Positions 53,226-61,504 of a stretch of DNA of 64,000 nucleotides are shown here, piece after piece. The translations under genes were made by a program, and so were the position numbers. The stretch is from positions 1 to 64,000 of the forward strand of contig CAJUAP010000015.1 in the NCBI GenBank assembly GCA_910584435.1, given 5' to 3'. Under the pieces are notes generated by a model. That model had not been told where the DNA came from. It worked only from the letters and a program-made list of their open reading frames with translations, and did not search any database. Within the stretch, counting starts at the first letter, position 1, and every line of letters starts with the position of its first letter. This DNA comes from an uncultured Acetatifactor sp. GTDB lineage: Bacteria; Bacillota; Clostridia; Lachnospirales; Lachnospiraceae.

Positions 53226-55037
53226 TTATAATATGCTTCTGTCATCTTCCCTCCCCCGCATGACCGCATACCCAATCAATGGCACTATGACAACAAGACA
53301 ATAGACATATCTCAGCACCGAAACCGGGCCAAGGTAACAGGTAGCCAGGTACATGAACGGAACAGCCCCCGCCAGACCTGCCTCTCTTTTCCTTCTGCAG
53401 ATACTCCAAAACAGATAATACGTCAGGAACCATATCCAGCAGTCAGGGCGGTGCAGATACCCCAGCACCGGCACCTTATCATATTCCCCCTTGAAATAAA
53501 GCGGTTCATAAATCCTGCCCGGCCAGCTGCAGTATTCCCTCTTCTCTATCTGTTCACAATCCCTCCATATCAGTTTGTGGTAGAACTCAATGTTGCCGGA
53601 GGCATATTTCCCCCTCTCCAGAGGATACCAGAACCCCATGGTATTGGTCACCCAGGCTTCTATATATTCATCCGGAAATTTTAATCCCATCTTCACAAAA
53701 AGCTTCATAAAATTCCATAAATTCTCTTTCATCAGCTCTTCATTGGCTCTCAGCTTCACATTATCTGCCAGATAAGGATTATAGTCCTTCATATCCTCTT
53801 CCACCAAATACATACAGATTTCAGCGTAATCCGTCTCACTGACTTCATCTCCCCGGTAAGAGCCTACTCTGGCAAGACACTGCAGCACCATGCAGAAAGT
53901 CTCCCGATACCGATCCACTGTTTCCGCCTTCGTTACCGCCACCAAGCCGGCATTGGCTATACTTGCCATAATGCAGACGGCAGCAAGAAGCCCTGCCCCA
54001 TATAATTTCTGCTTACGATTCCTTTTCACAAACAGCAGTATGATAACCGCACCTGCCGCCACAGCATAAACAGCATTATTCCGCATCAGGAAACACATAA
54101 CACCGCTGAGAATCAATCCCGCATAGGAATACCAGCGGAATTGCTCCTTATCCACCAACAGTCTGACCACAAAAATCATAAACCACAGGAAAAATGCTGC
54201 AAACATGACATCCTTGGTTGCCGTGATGGAATACATTGCATGCATAGGAAACAATGCAAACCACAATACGGCACACAGGCAATACGCCTTCGGCACGCCT
54301 CTCTTGTACAGATAATAGCCGCAGTACCCAAACGCAGCTGACAATACCAGCATCTGCAGCAAGGTATATAGCTGAAACCCCGTGGATGCATCTCCGATGG
54401 ACACGCCAAACTTATAAGCCTCCCCCATGATGACAGTATGCAGCAATGGATGATGTGTATTATATTGATTATCAATGACTTCTTCCATTTGATACGGCGC
54501 GTCATAAACAAAATTTCCAGGCCAGAACCACAAAAATATAGGAAGATATGCCGCAAAAATAATAAACCACAGGATAAAATAATATCTCTTCCTGACTTTA
54601 TATTCGCATTTTTCCTTACCATACCGGCACAGCCTGTCAAATTGCAGCAGTATCTCCTCGGATACCGGAATCGAGACAATTGCAATTCCTGCCATCACAG
54701 CAAACTGTAAAAATACCACCTGGGGCGACTGAAAAATATCATTCGCAAAATGGGCATAAGTCCCATAAACAATTGCCGCCGCCATCAGAAATCCGCTTAC
54801 CGCAGCCACACAATGCAGTCTCCTGTCTTCTCTGAGAAGCATCCGGTTCACAAGCCGCCAGGCAGCTATCAATCCAAGCAGACTCCAAATATTATATCCG
54901 AACTTTCCCACGCCATCCCCCACACCATGTAACTGGAAAAAGGAGATGATATGGTTCAGGGAAAGCACAAAACATATGCATAAAATAAATAGTATCATTC
55001 CTTTTATATAACCTTTTTTCCGTTTGATGTTATCCAT
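53226..55037 (-). CDS. DUF6020-like GT-C membrane protein
   Basis: A 603-residue protein with about thirteen helices. The first external loop after the fifth helix holds WPGNFVYDAPYQMEEV and YNTHHPLLHTVIMGEAY, with acidic and histidine residues placed as in GT-C enzymes of the DUF6020 group. ATKDVMFAAFFLWFMIFVVR and MRNNAVYAVAAGA are further landmarks. It probably moves a sugar or modifies a surface polymer from a polyprenyl carrier, but no activity is known. The ATG at 55037 has GAGG 9 bases upstream. Confidence 0.65.
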   Translation of the reverse strand: MDNIKRKKGYIKGMILFILCICFVLSLNHIISFFQLHGVGDGVGKFGYNIWSLLGLIAAWRLVNRMLLREDRRLHCVAAVSGFLMAAAIVYGTYAHFANDIFQSPQVVFLQFAVMAGIAIVSIPVSEEILLQFDRLCRYGKEKCEYKVRKRYYFILWFIIFAAYLPIFLWFWPGNFVYDAPYQMEEVIDNQYNTHHPLLHTVIMGEAYKFGVSIGDASTGFQLYTLLQMLVLSAAFGYCGYYLYKRGVPKAYCLCAVLWFALFPMHAMYSITATKDVMFAAFFLWFMIFVVRLLVDKEQFRWYSYAGLILSGVMCFLMRNNAVYAVAAGAVIILLFVKRNRKQKLYGAGLLAAVCIMASIANAGLVAVTKAETVDRYRETFCMVLQCLARVGSYRGDEVSETDYAEICMYLVEEDMKDYNPYLADNVKLRANEELMKENLWNFMKLFVKMGLKFPDEYIEAWVTNTMGFWYPLERGKYASGNIEFYHKLIWRDCEQIEKREYCSWPGRIYEPLYFKGEYDKVPVLGYLHRPDCWIWFLTYYLFWSICRRKREAGLAGAVPFMYLATCYLGPVSVLRYVYCLVVIVPLIGYAVMRGREDDRSIL

Positions 55038-55073
55038 ATCTTCCAACCTCATTCATACAAGATTTGCACAATC

Positions 55074-55159
55074 TCCCAATCCTCACAATAATTGCAAGGC
55101 CGCCCGCCGCCTTGGGAGCGCAATTTTGACTCCGCGGCACAGACTGTCTGAACTGTTAC
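55074..55159. repeat. Family-A repeat, right-end fragment
   Basis: This matches the last half of the copy at 23484: cctcacaataattgcaaggc, a gccgcc..ggcgg-type hairpin, gagcgcaattttgactccg and the terminus ctgtctgaactgttac. The left end is missing. Confidence 0.7.
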
Positions 55160-55245
55160 TGCTTGTCCACATTTCAAGAAATTATCATGCTATACCTGCC
55201 GCTCGGACAATCAGCCGGCCAAAGGGCAAAAACAGCCGCAAATAA

Positions 55246-55274
55246 GCCGCCAAAGACAATATGCCTCTGGCGGC
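55246..55274 (-). terminator. Terminator of the opp operon
   Basis: A stem gccgcca / tggcggc, extended by weaker pairs, is followed in the minus direction by TTATTTG and then a TTTTTG run. It ends transcripts from the DUF3899 gene and the transporter. Confidence 0.6.
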
Positions 55275-55281
55275 CTGACAA

Positions 55282-55641
55282 TCACGGAAATGAAAACGCC
55301 GATATCAGAAAAGAAATCAACAGAAAAGCCCCCCCCACCACAAGATACGGCAGAAAGGTTCTTCCCTGTCTGCTCCTTTTCTCCTTTTTCCCGACGGTAT
55401 ACTCATATAAATCCTTATACCTCCTGTTACTGCCCAGTGTTGAAAATCCATACCCGATGGTATCAAAAGCACCGGCGGCGGTAATCCAGGAAAGCAGCCC
55501 CAGCAGAATCGAGACAGCCCCCGCCACGCTGAATGCATCCACATAATATATTTTCAGATCAAATCCTCTGAGCAAGAGTACCGCCAATGTAAGAACAATA
55601 TTAATCACAAGTGCCGTAATATATCGTTTCCAGGAACCCAT
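55282..55641 (-). CDS. DUF3899 membrane protein
   Basis: A 119-residue protein with three helices (ALVINIVLTLAVLLLRGF; AFSVAGAVSILLGLLSWIT; YLVVGGAFLLISFLISAF). The segments DAFSVAG and GAFDTIGYGF followed by a charged YKDLYEYTVGKKEKR loop match the DUF3899 pattern, often found after opp genes in Firmicutes. It follows oppF by 27 bp and precedes the operon terminator, so it is likely co-transcribed with the transporter. Confidence 0.75.
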   Translation of the reverse strand: MGSWKRYITALVINIVLTLAVLLLRGFDLKIYYVDAFSVAGAVSILLGLLSWITAAGAFDTIGYGFSTLGSNRRYKDLYEYTVGKKEKRSRQGRTFLPYLVVGGAFLLISFLISAFSFP

Positions 55642-55668
55642 AACGAAGTCTGCTCTCCTAATCTTATA

Positions 55669-56949
55669 TCAGCCATTCAATTCTTTCATATATCTCTCAT
55701 ACTCTGCATTGTTGCAGTACACAAAATGATCTTCCCGTATTTCCCTTAATTCAGGCGTATCACCATGATCATAGTCATGTACTTCCGCCGGGTTGTATAA
55801 GATACGCTGCCTCTTCTTCTCTGACCTGGGATTCGGCTTTGGAATCGCTGAAAGCAGCGCCTTCGTATAAGGATGCATTGGATGGGCAAAAAGCTCTGTG
55901 CTCGATGCCTTCTCAACAACCTTGCCAAAATACATTACCACAATGGTATCGCAGAAATATTTTACAACGGACAGATCATGGGCAATGAAAATGATGGAAA
56001 GATTCAGCTCTTCCTGCAGCTCATTCAGAAGATTAATCACCTGGGCGCGAATAGACACATCTAAGGCGGAAATGGGCTCATCGCAGATTAAAAGCCTTGG
56101 ATTCATAATAAGCGCTCTTGCAATACCGATTCTCTGCCTCTGGCCCCCGGAGAATTCATGGGGATACCGCGATGCATGCTCTTCCACAAGCCCCACCCTG
56201 TTGAGCATCTCAACCACCTTCTTATGGTTTTCCTTTTTATTACGGAATCCCTGAATCCGCAGACCTTCCTGTATAATATCCTCCACCGTCATACGCGGGT
56301 CAAGAGAATCCACCGGATCCTGGAAAATCATCTGGATTTCATTCAGCAGTTTTCTGCTCACATGGGCATTGTCATATTTTATCTGCTTTATCTTCTGTTC
56401 CTGGACAGCTTTCGTATCGGCAATCCTGGCCTGAATCTCTGCCACAGCCTTATCTGCGTCGCCTTTCAGCTTTGACACTTTGCTCTGATACTCCCGATCA
56501 TTCTTGTCCAGCGCTGCAATATCCTTTTCCAGCGTATCCTTTATTTCCTTTATTTTATCATTGCCCCGAATCCTGGTCCATTTGATTTCCTTTCTGTTCC
56601 ACCTGGTACCGCCGCTTATCCTGACGCCCTTGTAATAGACCGAACCTGAAGTAATATCATAGAGGCGTATAATGCTTCGTCCTGTAGTAGTTTTCCCACA
56701 GCCGCTCTCCCCCACAACCCCAAGACATTCTCCTTCCCTGATATCAAAAGAAACATTGGATACTGCCTTGGATTTCTGACGGTTCACACCCTTCCCAAAG
56801 TAAAAATACTGCTTCAAATGCCTGACGGACAGAATAATCCCTTTCTCCCGAAGTTCCGGCTTCTGCTTCACTTTCGGATTGATATTATATTGACTGTTGA
56901 ATTCACTGTTGCTCATACTGCCTGCGTATTGGTTGTTCGTCTCACTCAT
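55669..56949 (-). CDS. oppF: Oligopeptide ABC transporter ATPase OppF, with coiled-coil insert
   Basis: A 426-residue ATPase. GVVGESGCGKTTTGRSIIRL is Walker A, IQMIFQDPVDSLDPRMTV the Q-loop, HEFSGGQRQRIGIARALIM the signature, and LLICDEPISALDVS Walker B. The C-terminal oligopeptide-transporter extension is present (HPYTKALLSAIPKPNP). Between Walker A and the Q-loop, residues about 118-195 form an added charged helical segment (KEIKDTLEKDIAALDKNDRE onward), absent from ordinary OppF. The ATG at 56949 has GGAGG 9 bases upstream and overlaps the end of oppD by 8 bp. Confidence 0.9.
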   Translation of the reverse strand: MSETNNQYAGSMSNSEFNSQYNINPKVKQKPELREKGIILSVRHLKQYFYFGKGVNRQKSKAVSNVSFDIREGECLGVVGESGCGKTTTGRSIIRLYDITSGSVYYKGVRISGGTRWNRKEIKWTRIRGNDKIKEIKDTLEKDIAALDKNDREYQSKVSKLKGDADKAVAEIQARIADTKAVQEQKIKQIKYDNAHVSRKLLNEIQMIFQDPVDSLDPRMTVEDIIQEGLRIQGFRNKKENHKKVVEMLNRVGLVEEHASRYPHEFSGGQRQRIGIARALIMNPRLLICDEPISALDVSIRAQVINLLNELQEELNLSIIFIAHDLSVVKYFCDTIVVMYFGKVVEKASSTELFAHPMHPYTKALLSAIPKPNPRSEKKRQRILYNPAEVHDYDHGDTPELREIREDHFVYCNNAEYERYMKELNG

Positions 56950-58438
56950 CGCATTTGTCCTCCTCAAGTGAAATTCGGATTCTCTCACTGACAATCTTCG
57001 GCATTTCAACCTTGGGTGCGTGAGAATCCAAAAGCCATGTAGCAGCATAATGAGTATCGCTGACTTTAAACATCGGCGGTTCTTCCCTGTAGTCAATGTT
57101 CATCGCATATCTGCTGCGTGCAGCAAACGCATCCCCTTTGGGAGGGTAAATCATATTGGGCGGTGTGCCCGGAATGGCCTCCAGCTTCTCCTTGCTGTCC
57201 ACATCCGGAATACTGGACAGAAGCGCCCATGTGTAAGGGTGCCTGGGATCATAGAAAATATCCTCTGCAGTGCCGTATTCCACAATTTTCCCCGCATACA
57301 TAACAGCAACTCTGTCAGCCATATTTGCAACCACCCCCAGGTCATGGGTGATGAAAATGCAGGAAAGATTTCTTTCCGCCTTAATCCGGTTAATCAGTTC
57401 CAATATCTGCGCCTGTATGGTCACATCCAGGGCTGTTGTAGGCTCATCACATATGAGAATCTCCGGGGATGCCGTCAGCGCAATGGCAATTACAATACGC
57501 TGCCTCATTCCGCCCGAAAATTCAAACGGATACTGATTAAAACGCCTCTCCGGCTCCGGTATTCCTACCTCGCGCATGACTTCAATGGCACGCTTTTTCG
57601 CCTCTGCCTTGGTTAATTTCAGCTTATTCACATACTCCTGCTTCTCTTTTTCTATCTCTTCTCTGGCTTTGGACTTTTCACCCTCCGAAGAAGCTGCAGC
57701 CAGCCTTCTCTGAAGCTCCTCCAGACGGGACTTATGCTCCGCAGTCACCTTTTCCTTGTATTCCTTTACCTGCTGCTTTGCCTTCTTCTCCGTCTCTTCC
57801 AGCACCGCTTTCAGTTCTTTTGCCTTTTTCTCATAGTTTTCCCGCGTTTTTTTCTCAAACTCCTTAAACGCAAGCTTTCTCTCCTGAACTGCCTGTTTAT
57901 CCTTAGCCTTCTCCTGGGCGTCCGTATACTCCTTTGCTTTTATTTCTGCAATAAAAGCACTCAGCTTCTTTCTCTCATTGGCAATCTCAATGTTCATTTT
58001 GGCAAGCGTATTCTTATAATGAATGAGATCATCGCTGATCAAATCATTATACATAATCTTCAGCTTGTCAGAGTTAATCAGCATGGCCTCCGTAATCTGC
58101 TTGCCGATACGGACAATGGGGTTCAGTGAGGACAGCGGATCCTGGAATATCATTCCTATTTTATGGCCGCGGATTTTATAGAATTCATCCTCCGATACCT
58201 CCAGCAGATTTTCCCCGCGGTACATAATATTTCCGTTCTCAATAATGGCATTATTCGCCAGAATTCCCATAATCGCCTTTGACGTAACCGACTTTCCCGA
58301 ACCTGATTCCCCTACGATACAGAGCGTTTCCCCACGGTGTAAGTCAAAAGAAATATCACGGACAGCCTTCAAGATTCCATTATCTGTTTTAAAATTGATT
58401 GTAAGATTATTTACTGATAAAACCTTATCCTGTGACAT
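56942..58438 (-). CDS. oppD: Oligopeptide ABC transporter ATPase OppD, with long coiled-coil insert
   Basis: A 498-residue ATPase, against about 330-360 for normal OppD. CIVGESGSGKSVTSKAIMGI is Walker A, IGMIFQDPLSSLNPIVRIGK the Q-loop, FEFSGGMRQRIVIAIALTAS the signature and ILICDEPTTALDVTIQAQIL Walker B. Residues about 120-288, between the Q-loop and GIPEPERR, are a highly charged continuous coiled coil (EKKAKELKAVLEETEKKAKQ and similar). The insert falls in the helical subdomain. GGAATGGAG lies just before the ATG at 58438. Confidence 0.9.
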   Translation of the reverse strand: MSQDKVLSVNNLTINFKTDNGILKAVRDISFDLHRGETLCIVGESGSGKSVTSKAIMGILANNAIIENGNIMYRGENLLEVSEDEFYKIRGHKIGMIFQDPLSSLNPIVRIGKQITEAMLINSDKLKIMYNDLISDDLIHYKNTLAKMNIEIANERKKLSAFIAEIKAKEYTDAQEKAKDKQAVQERKLAFKEFEKKTRENYEKKAKELKAVLEETEKKAKQQVKEYKEKVTAEHKSRLEELQRRLAAASSEGEKSKAREEIEKEKQEYVNKLKLTKAEAKKRAIEVMREVGIPEPERRFNQYPFEFSGGMRQRIVIAIALTASPEILICDEPTTALDVTIQAQILELINRIKAERNLSCIFITHDLGVVANMADRVAVMYAGKIVEYGTAEDIFYDPRHPYTWALLSSIPDVDSKEKLEAIPGTPPNMIYPPKGDAFAARSRYAMNIDYREEPPMFKVSDTHYAATWLLDSHAPKVEMPKIVSERIRISLEEDKCDE

Positions 58439-58477
58439 ATTCACTCCATTCCTTTCCGTACGAAGAATACCCTGCAG

Positions 58478-60364
58478 TTATTCAGTTCCTTTCAGAGCCG
58501 GGTTAAACGCATCCCGGAGTCCGTTTCCAAACAGATTGAACGAAATCATCATCAACGCCATCACAACGGCGGGGAATATTACCAGATTCGGATAAACGCC
58601 AAGGTATGACTGGTTTGTAGACATCATGACGCCGAAAGACTGCAGCCCCTGAAGTCCCAGGTTTAAGTATGCCAGTGTTGCCTCGGAATATATTCCGTTC
58701 GTAATCATTAAGACACTGGATGTAATAATTGTTCCCATGGAATTGGGCAGAATATGCTTGAAAATCAGCCGCAAATCCGATGAACCCAGCGTCCTGGAGG
58801 CAAGCACATATTCACGTCCCTTAAAACGATAAAACTGTGTACGGGTTCTGTGTGCCGTACTGATCCATCCCGTCAGGCAGAGAGCCAGCACAAAGGTGAA
58901 AAAGTTATTTCCCAGGTGGAGAATACACAGGGTCATGACCACAATCCAGGGCACACCGCCCAGAATCTCACAGAAACGCTCCATCCATATATCAATATTT
59001 CCGCCGAAATACCCGGAAATAGAGCCCCATATCAGGCCAAAGGTAAAGCAGAAAGCCGCCGTACACACACCTAGGATCAGGGATGTGCGCAGTCCTGCAA
59101 ATGCACGCTTGAACAAATCAAAACCTGAGGCATCCGTTCCAAACAGGAATTTCGGCGGTTTATCATAGCCAAGCTTCCGATATCCATAGCCCCTGGCAGT
59201 AATGCTGGAAAGCTTCTTGGTAATGCCCATCACCGTCTGACTCTCCACTACATCAATGGGACAGTCATCCGTAAGCTTCACAAAAGATTCCGGCCCCACC
59301 TTATAATCATACGTACAGTACCCTGCCGCAATCCAGTTATTCAGATCCGTAGCAGAATACGTCAATACATCCGCATCATCGTAGACAAGAGCATAGGTAT
59401 CAATAGTGAAATCGCAGTAATAAATCAGAGAATCGTGAATTCCCTTACGCCCGGTACAGGACCAGTAGGAAAGCAGACTTGTATCGCTTATATTGACAAA
59501 GTCCGTGGCATCCGTAATAGAAACTTCCGCCAGCTCTTCTACATTCGCCGCCGTCTCCTTTGCGCTTAAGACAACGCTTTCAACCAAAATATACTGAAAA
59601 TTGGATGCAGCAGATTTCACTTCAAACACAACCTGCCCATGCAGAGATGACAGTCCTGCCTTTTCCAGCGCCTCGCTGATATTTACGGACAATGCACTGT
59701 AGTCACGGGAGAAATCCCGAAGCATAACCACATCATCCCCTGATTTTAAATAAACTGCATACTCTCCCAGCTCAGAACCACTGACCCCCTCTTCATCACT
59801 GAACACCACATCCAGACGATATTCCCCGTTTGTGTCAAAATCCACCGCCTTGGAGGCCATGACCAGATTCTTATTCTCTATGGCAGCATCCGTTGCCAGC
59901 ACCACTACGCCGCCCTGGCCGTAGGGATTGGCAGCATCAACCCTGGTGGGTTCCTCGTCCACAGCAATCTTCACCAGCGCTGCCTTAATGGCCGCCGTGG
60001 AATATTTGTCTGACAGGGCGGGGATCTCGTTGTCCACATCATATACAATCCGGGTGGACTTCCTTGTTCCATCCCAGAAACCGGTTCCTGCTTCAAAAAG
60101 CTTCGGTGCAAGAAATGCTTCCGGCGTACTTACTGTTGTAATATTACAGGGTGACAGCATGGGCACCAATATGGTTAAAACCACCAATATACCGAGAATA
60201 ATACTGCCCGCCACCGAAGCCTTATTCTTTCGGAACCGCCTGAGGGCATCCTTGAAGAAAGTGGTGGGCTTGGTGTCAAGCTTCTTGTCCGTAACCCGTT
60301 TGTCCTTCTGGATCAGAACGAAGTCATCTTCTCTGAATACTATATTTTTATTTGTATCAGCCAT
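58478..60364 (-). CDS. oppC: Oligopeptide permease OppC with large external insert
   Basis: A 628-residue permease, about twice the usual length. The N-terminal FFKDALRRFRKNKASVAGSI and first helix are normal. From about residue 75 to 400 comes a 325-residue extracytoplasmic insert rich in beta strands (NGEYRLDVVFSDEEG; GEYAVYLKSGDDVVML). Then the usual core resumes at FLFGTDASGFDLFKRAFAG, with five helices and the EAA-type loop YVLASRTLGSSDLRLIFKHI. The insert could serve in substrate capture or docking of the equally large OppA. The ATG shares a base with the oppB stop (TAATG). Confidence 0.88.
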   Translation of the reverse strand: MADTNKNIVFREDDFVLIQKDKRVTDKKLDTKPTTFFKDALRRFRKNKASVAGSIILGILVVLTILVPMLSPCNITTVSTPEAFLAPKLFEAGTGFWDGTRKSTRIVYDVDNEIPALSDKYSTAAIKAALVKIAVDEEPTRVDAANPYGQGGVVVLATDAAIENKNLVMASKAVDFDTNGEYRLDVVFSDEEGVSGSELGEYAVYLKSGDDVVMLRDFSRDYSALSVNISEALEKAGLSSLHGQVVFEVKSAASNFQYILVESVVLSAKETAANVEELAEVSITDATDFVNISDTSLLSYWSCTGRKGIHDSLIYYCDFTIDTYALVYDDADVLTYSATDLNNWIAAGYCTYDYKVGPESFVKLTDDCPIDVVESQTVMGITKKLSSITARGYGYRKLGYDKPPKFLFGTDASGFDLFKRAFAGLRTSLILGVCTAAFCFTFGLIWGSISGYFGGNIDIWMERFCEILGGVPWIVVMTLCILHLGNNFFTFVLALCLTGWISTAHRTRTQFYRFKGREYVLASRTLGSSDLRLIFKHILPNSMGTIITSSVLMITNGIYSEATLAYLNLGLQGLQSFGVMMSTNQSYLGVYPNLVIFPAVVMALMMISFNLFGNGLRDAFNPALKGTE

Positions 60365-61401
60365 TATTTCTTCGCCCCCATTCTGATTCTTGGATCAATA
60401 AAACCATAGGAAAGATCCAGCAGAATACCTGCCAGAAGTCCCAGCGTGGTAAAAATTGCCATGTCCACAAACAAAATATCATAATCTTTATAATTTAACG
60501 ATAACACAAATAATTTTCCAATTCCAGGAATGCCATACAGCTGTTCCAATATCATGGAGCCGCCCAGAATACCTATGAATTCCGCTAAAATAGACGGGAA
60601 AATAGGCACCATAGCATTTTTCATTGCATGCCGCACAATGGCCTGGCTTCTCGTCAGTCCCTTGGTACGGGCAAGCAGCAGATAGTCGCTCTCCATAACC
60701 TCACAGAGCTCCGCTCTTGTAAAACGGCAGTACCCGCATATAGAGCTGAAGGAGAGACAGAATACAGGTATAATATACCCCTGTATCTTCACTGCCGTAG
60801 CGGCCGAGTCCGTAGGCCATGACGACGGCAGCCATCCCAGATTATAACAGAATATCCTGAGTACAAAGGAAATCAAAACAAAGCTTGGAATTGATATAAA
60901 AATCATGACCATCGTAGAAATCGTATGATCCGTCATTGTATTCTTTTTTAAAGCCGCCCATATACCCAGCAATATGCCAATGGGCACGGAAAAAATAACC
61001 GATAAAATATTCAGCCGGATGGAATATCCGATCCGGGAACCGATAATCACCGAGGCAGCCACATTGGGCTGAAATGTCTTGCTGTAGCCCCAGTCCCATT
61101 TTGTTACAATATTTTTCAGCCAGTTGACATACTGCGTCATAACCGGCACCTGATAATAATAATTAGCCCGACCGTGATCCGTAGGCGTTTTGTACAGATA
61201 TCCGCCATATTCCGGTCTCTCAAATTCAAACCGATAGACATAACCCAGGTTATACTGCTTATCGAAATATGCAATCTGCTGGGCATCTCCTCCGATTGGC
61301 CGCTCAAATGGAAGGAGCTTTACCAGAATAAAAGTCAATGAAAGTATGATGAAGGCCGTCATAAACGCCAGGCCTATTCTTTTTGCTACATATTTTGCCA
61401 T
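60364..61401 (-). CDS. oppB: Oligopeptide permease OppB
   Basis: A 345-residue permease. VAKRIGLAFMTAFIILSLTF is the first helix. The loop after it is longer than usual (about 100 residues). The rest has five more helices and the EAA loop YLLLARTKGLTRSQAIVRHA, then NAMVPIFPSILAEFIGILGG. The ATG at 61401 has GGAGG 8 bases upstream; the 21 extra codons in front are rejected. It lies about 100 bp after oppA. Confidence 0.9.
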   Translation of the reverse strand: MAKYVAKRIGLAFMTAFIILSLTFILVKLLPFERPIGGDAQQIAYFDKQYNLGYVYRFEFERPEYGGYLYKTPTDHGRANYYYQVPVMTQYVNWLKNIVTKWDWGYSKTFQPNVAASVIIGSRIGYSIRLNILSVIFSVPIGILLGIWAALKKNTMTDHTISTMVMIFISIPSFVLISFVLRIFCYNLGWLPSSWPTDSAATAVKIQGYIIPVFCLSFSSICGYCRFTRAELCEVMESDYLLLARTKGLTRSQAIVRHAMKNAMVPIFPSILAEFIGILGGSMILEQLYGIPGIGKLFVLSLNYKDYDILFVDMAIFTTLGLLAGILLDLSYGFIDPRIRMGAKK

Positions 61402-61504
61402 GGTTCGGTCCTCCTCCTGCATCCCTGTATACTTGAAAGGTAATGCAGCCGACAAGTCGGCCACATTACCTCCTCACAATAACTACAATATGCCTATCCT
61501 GTAT

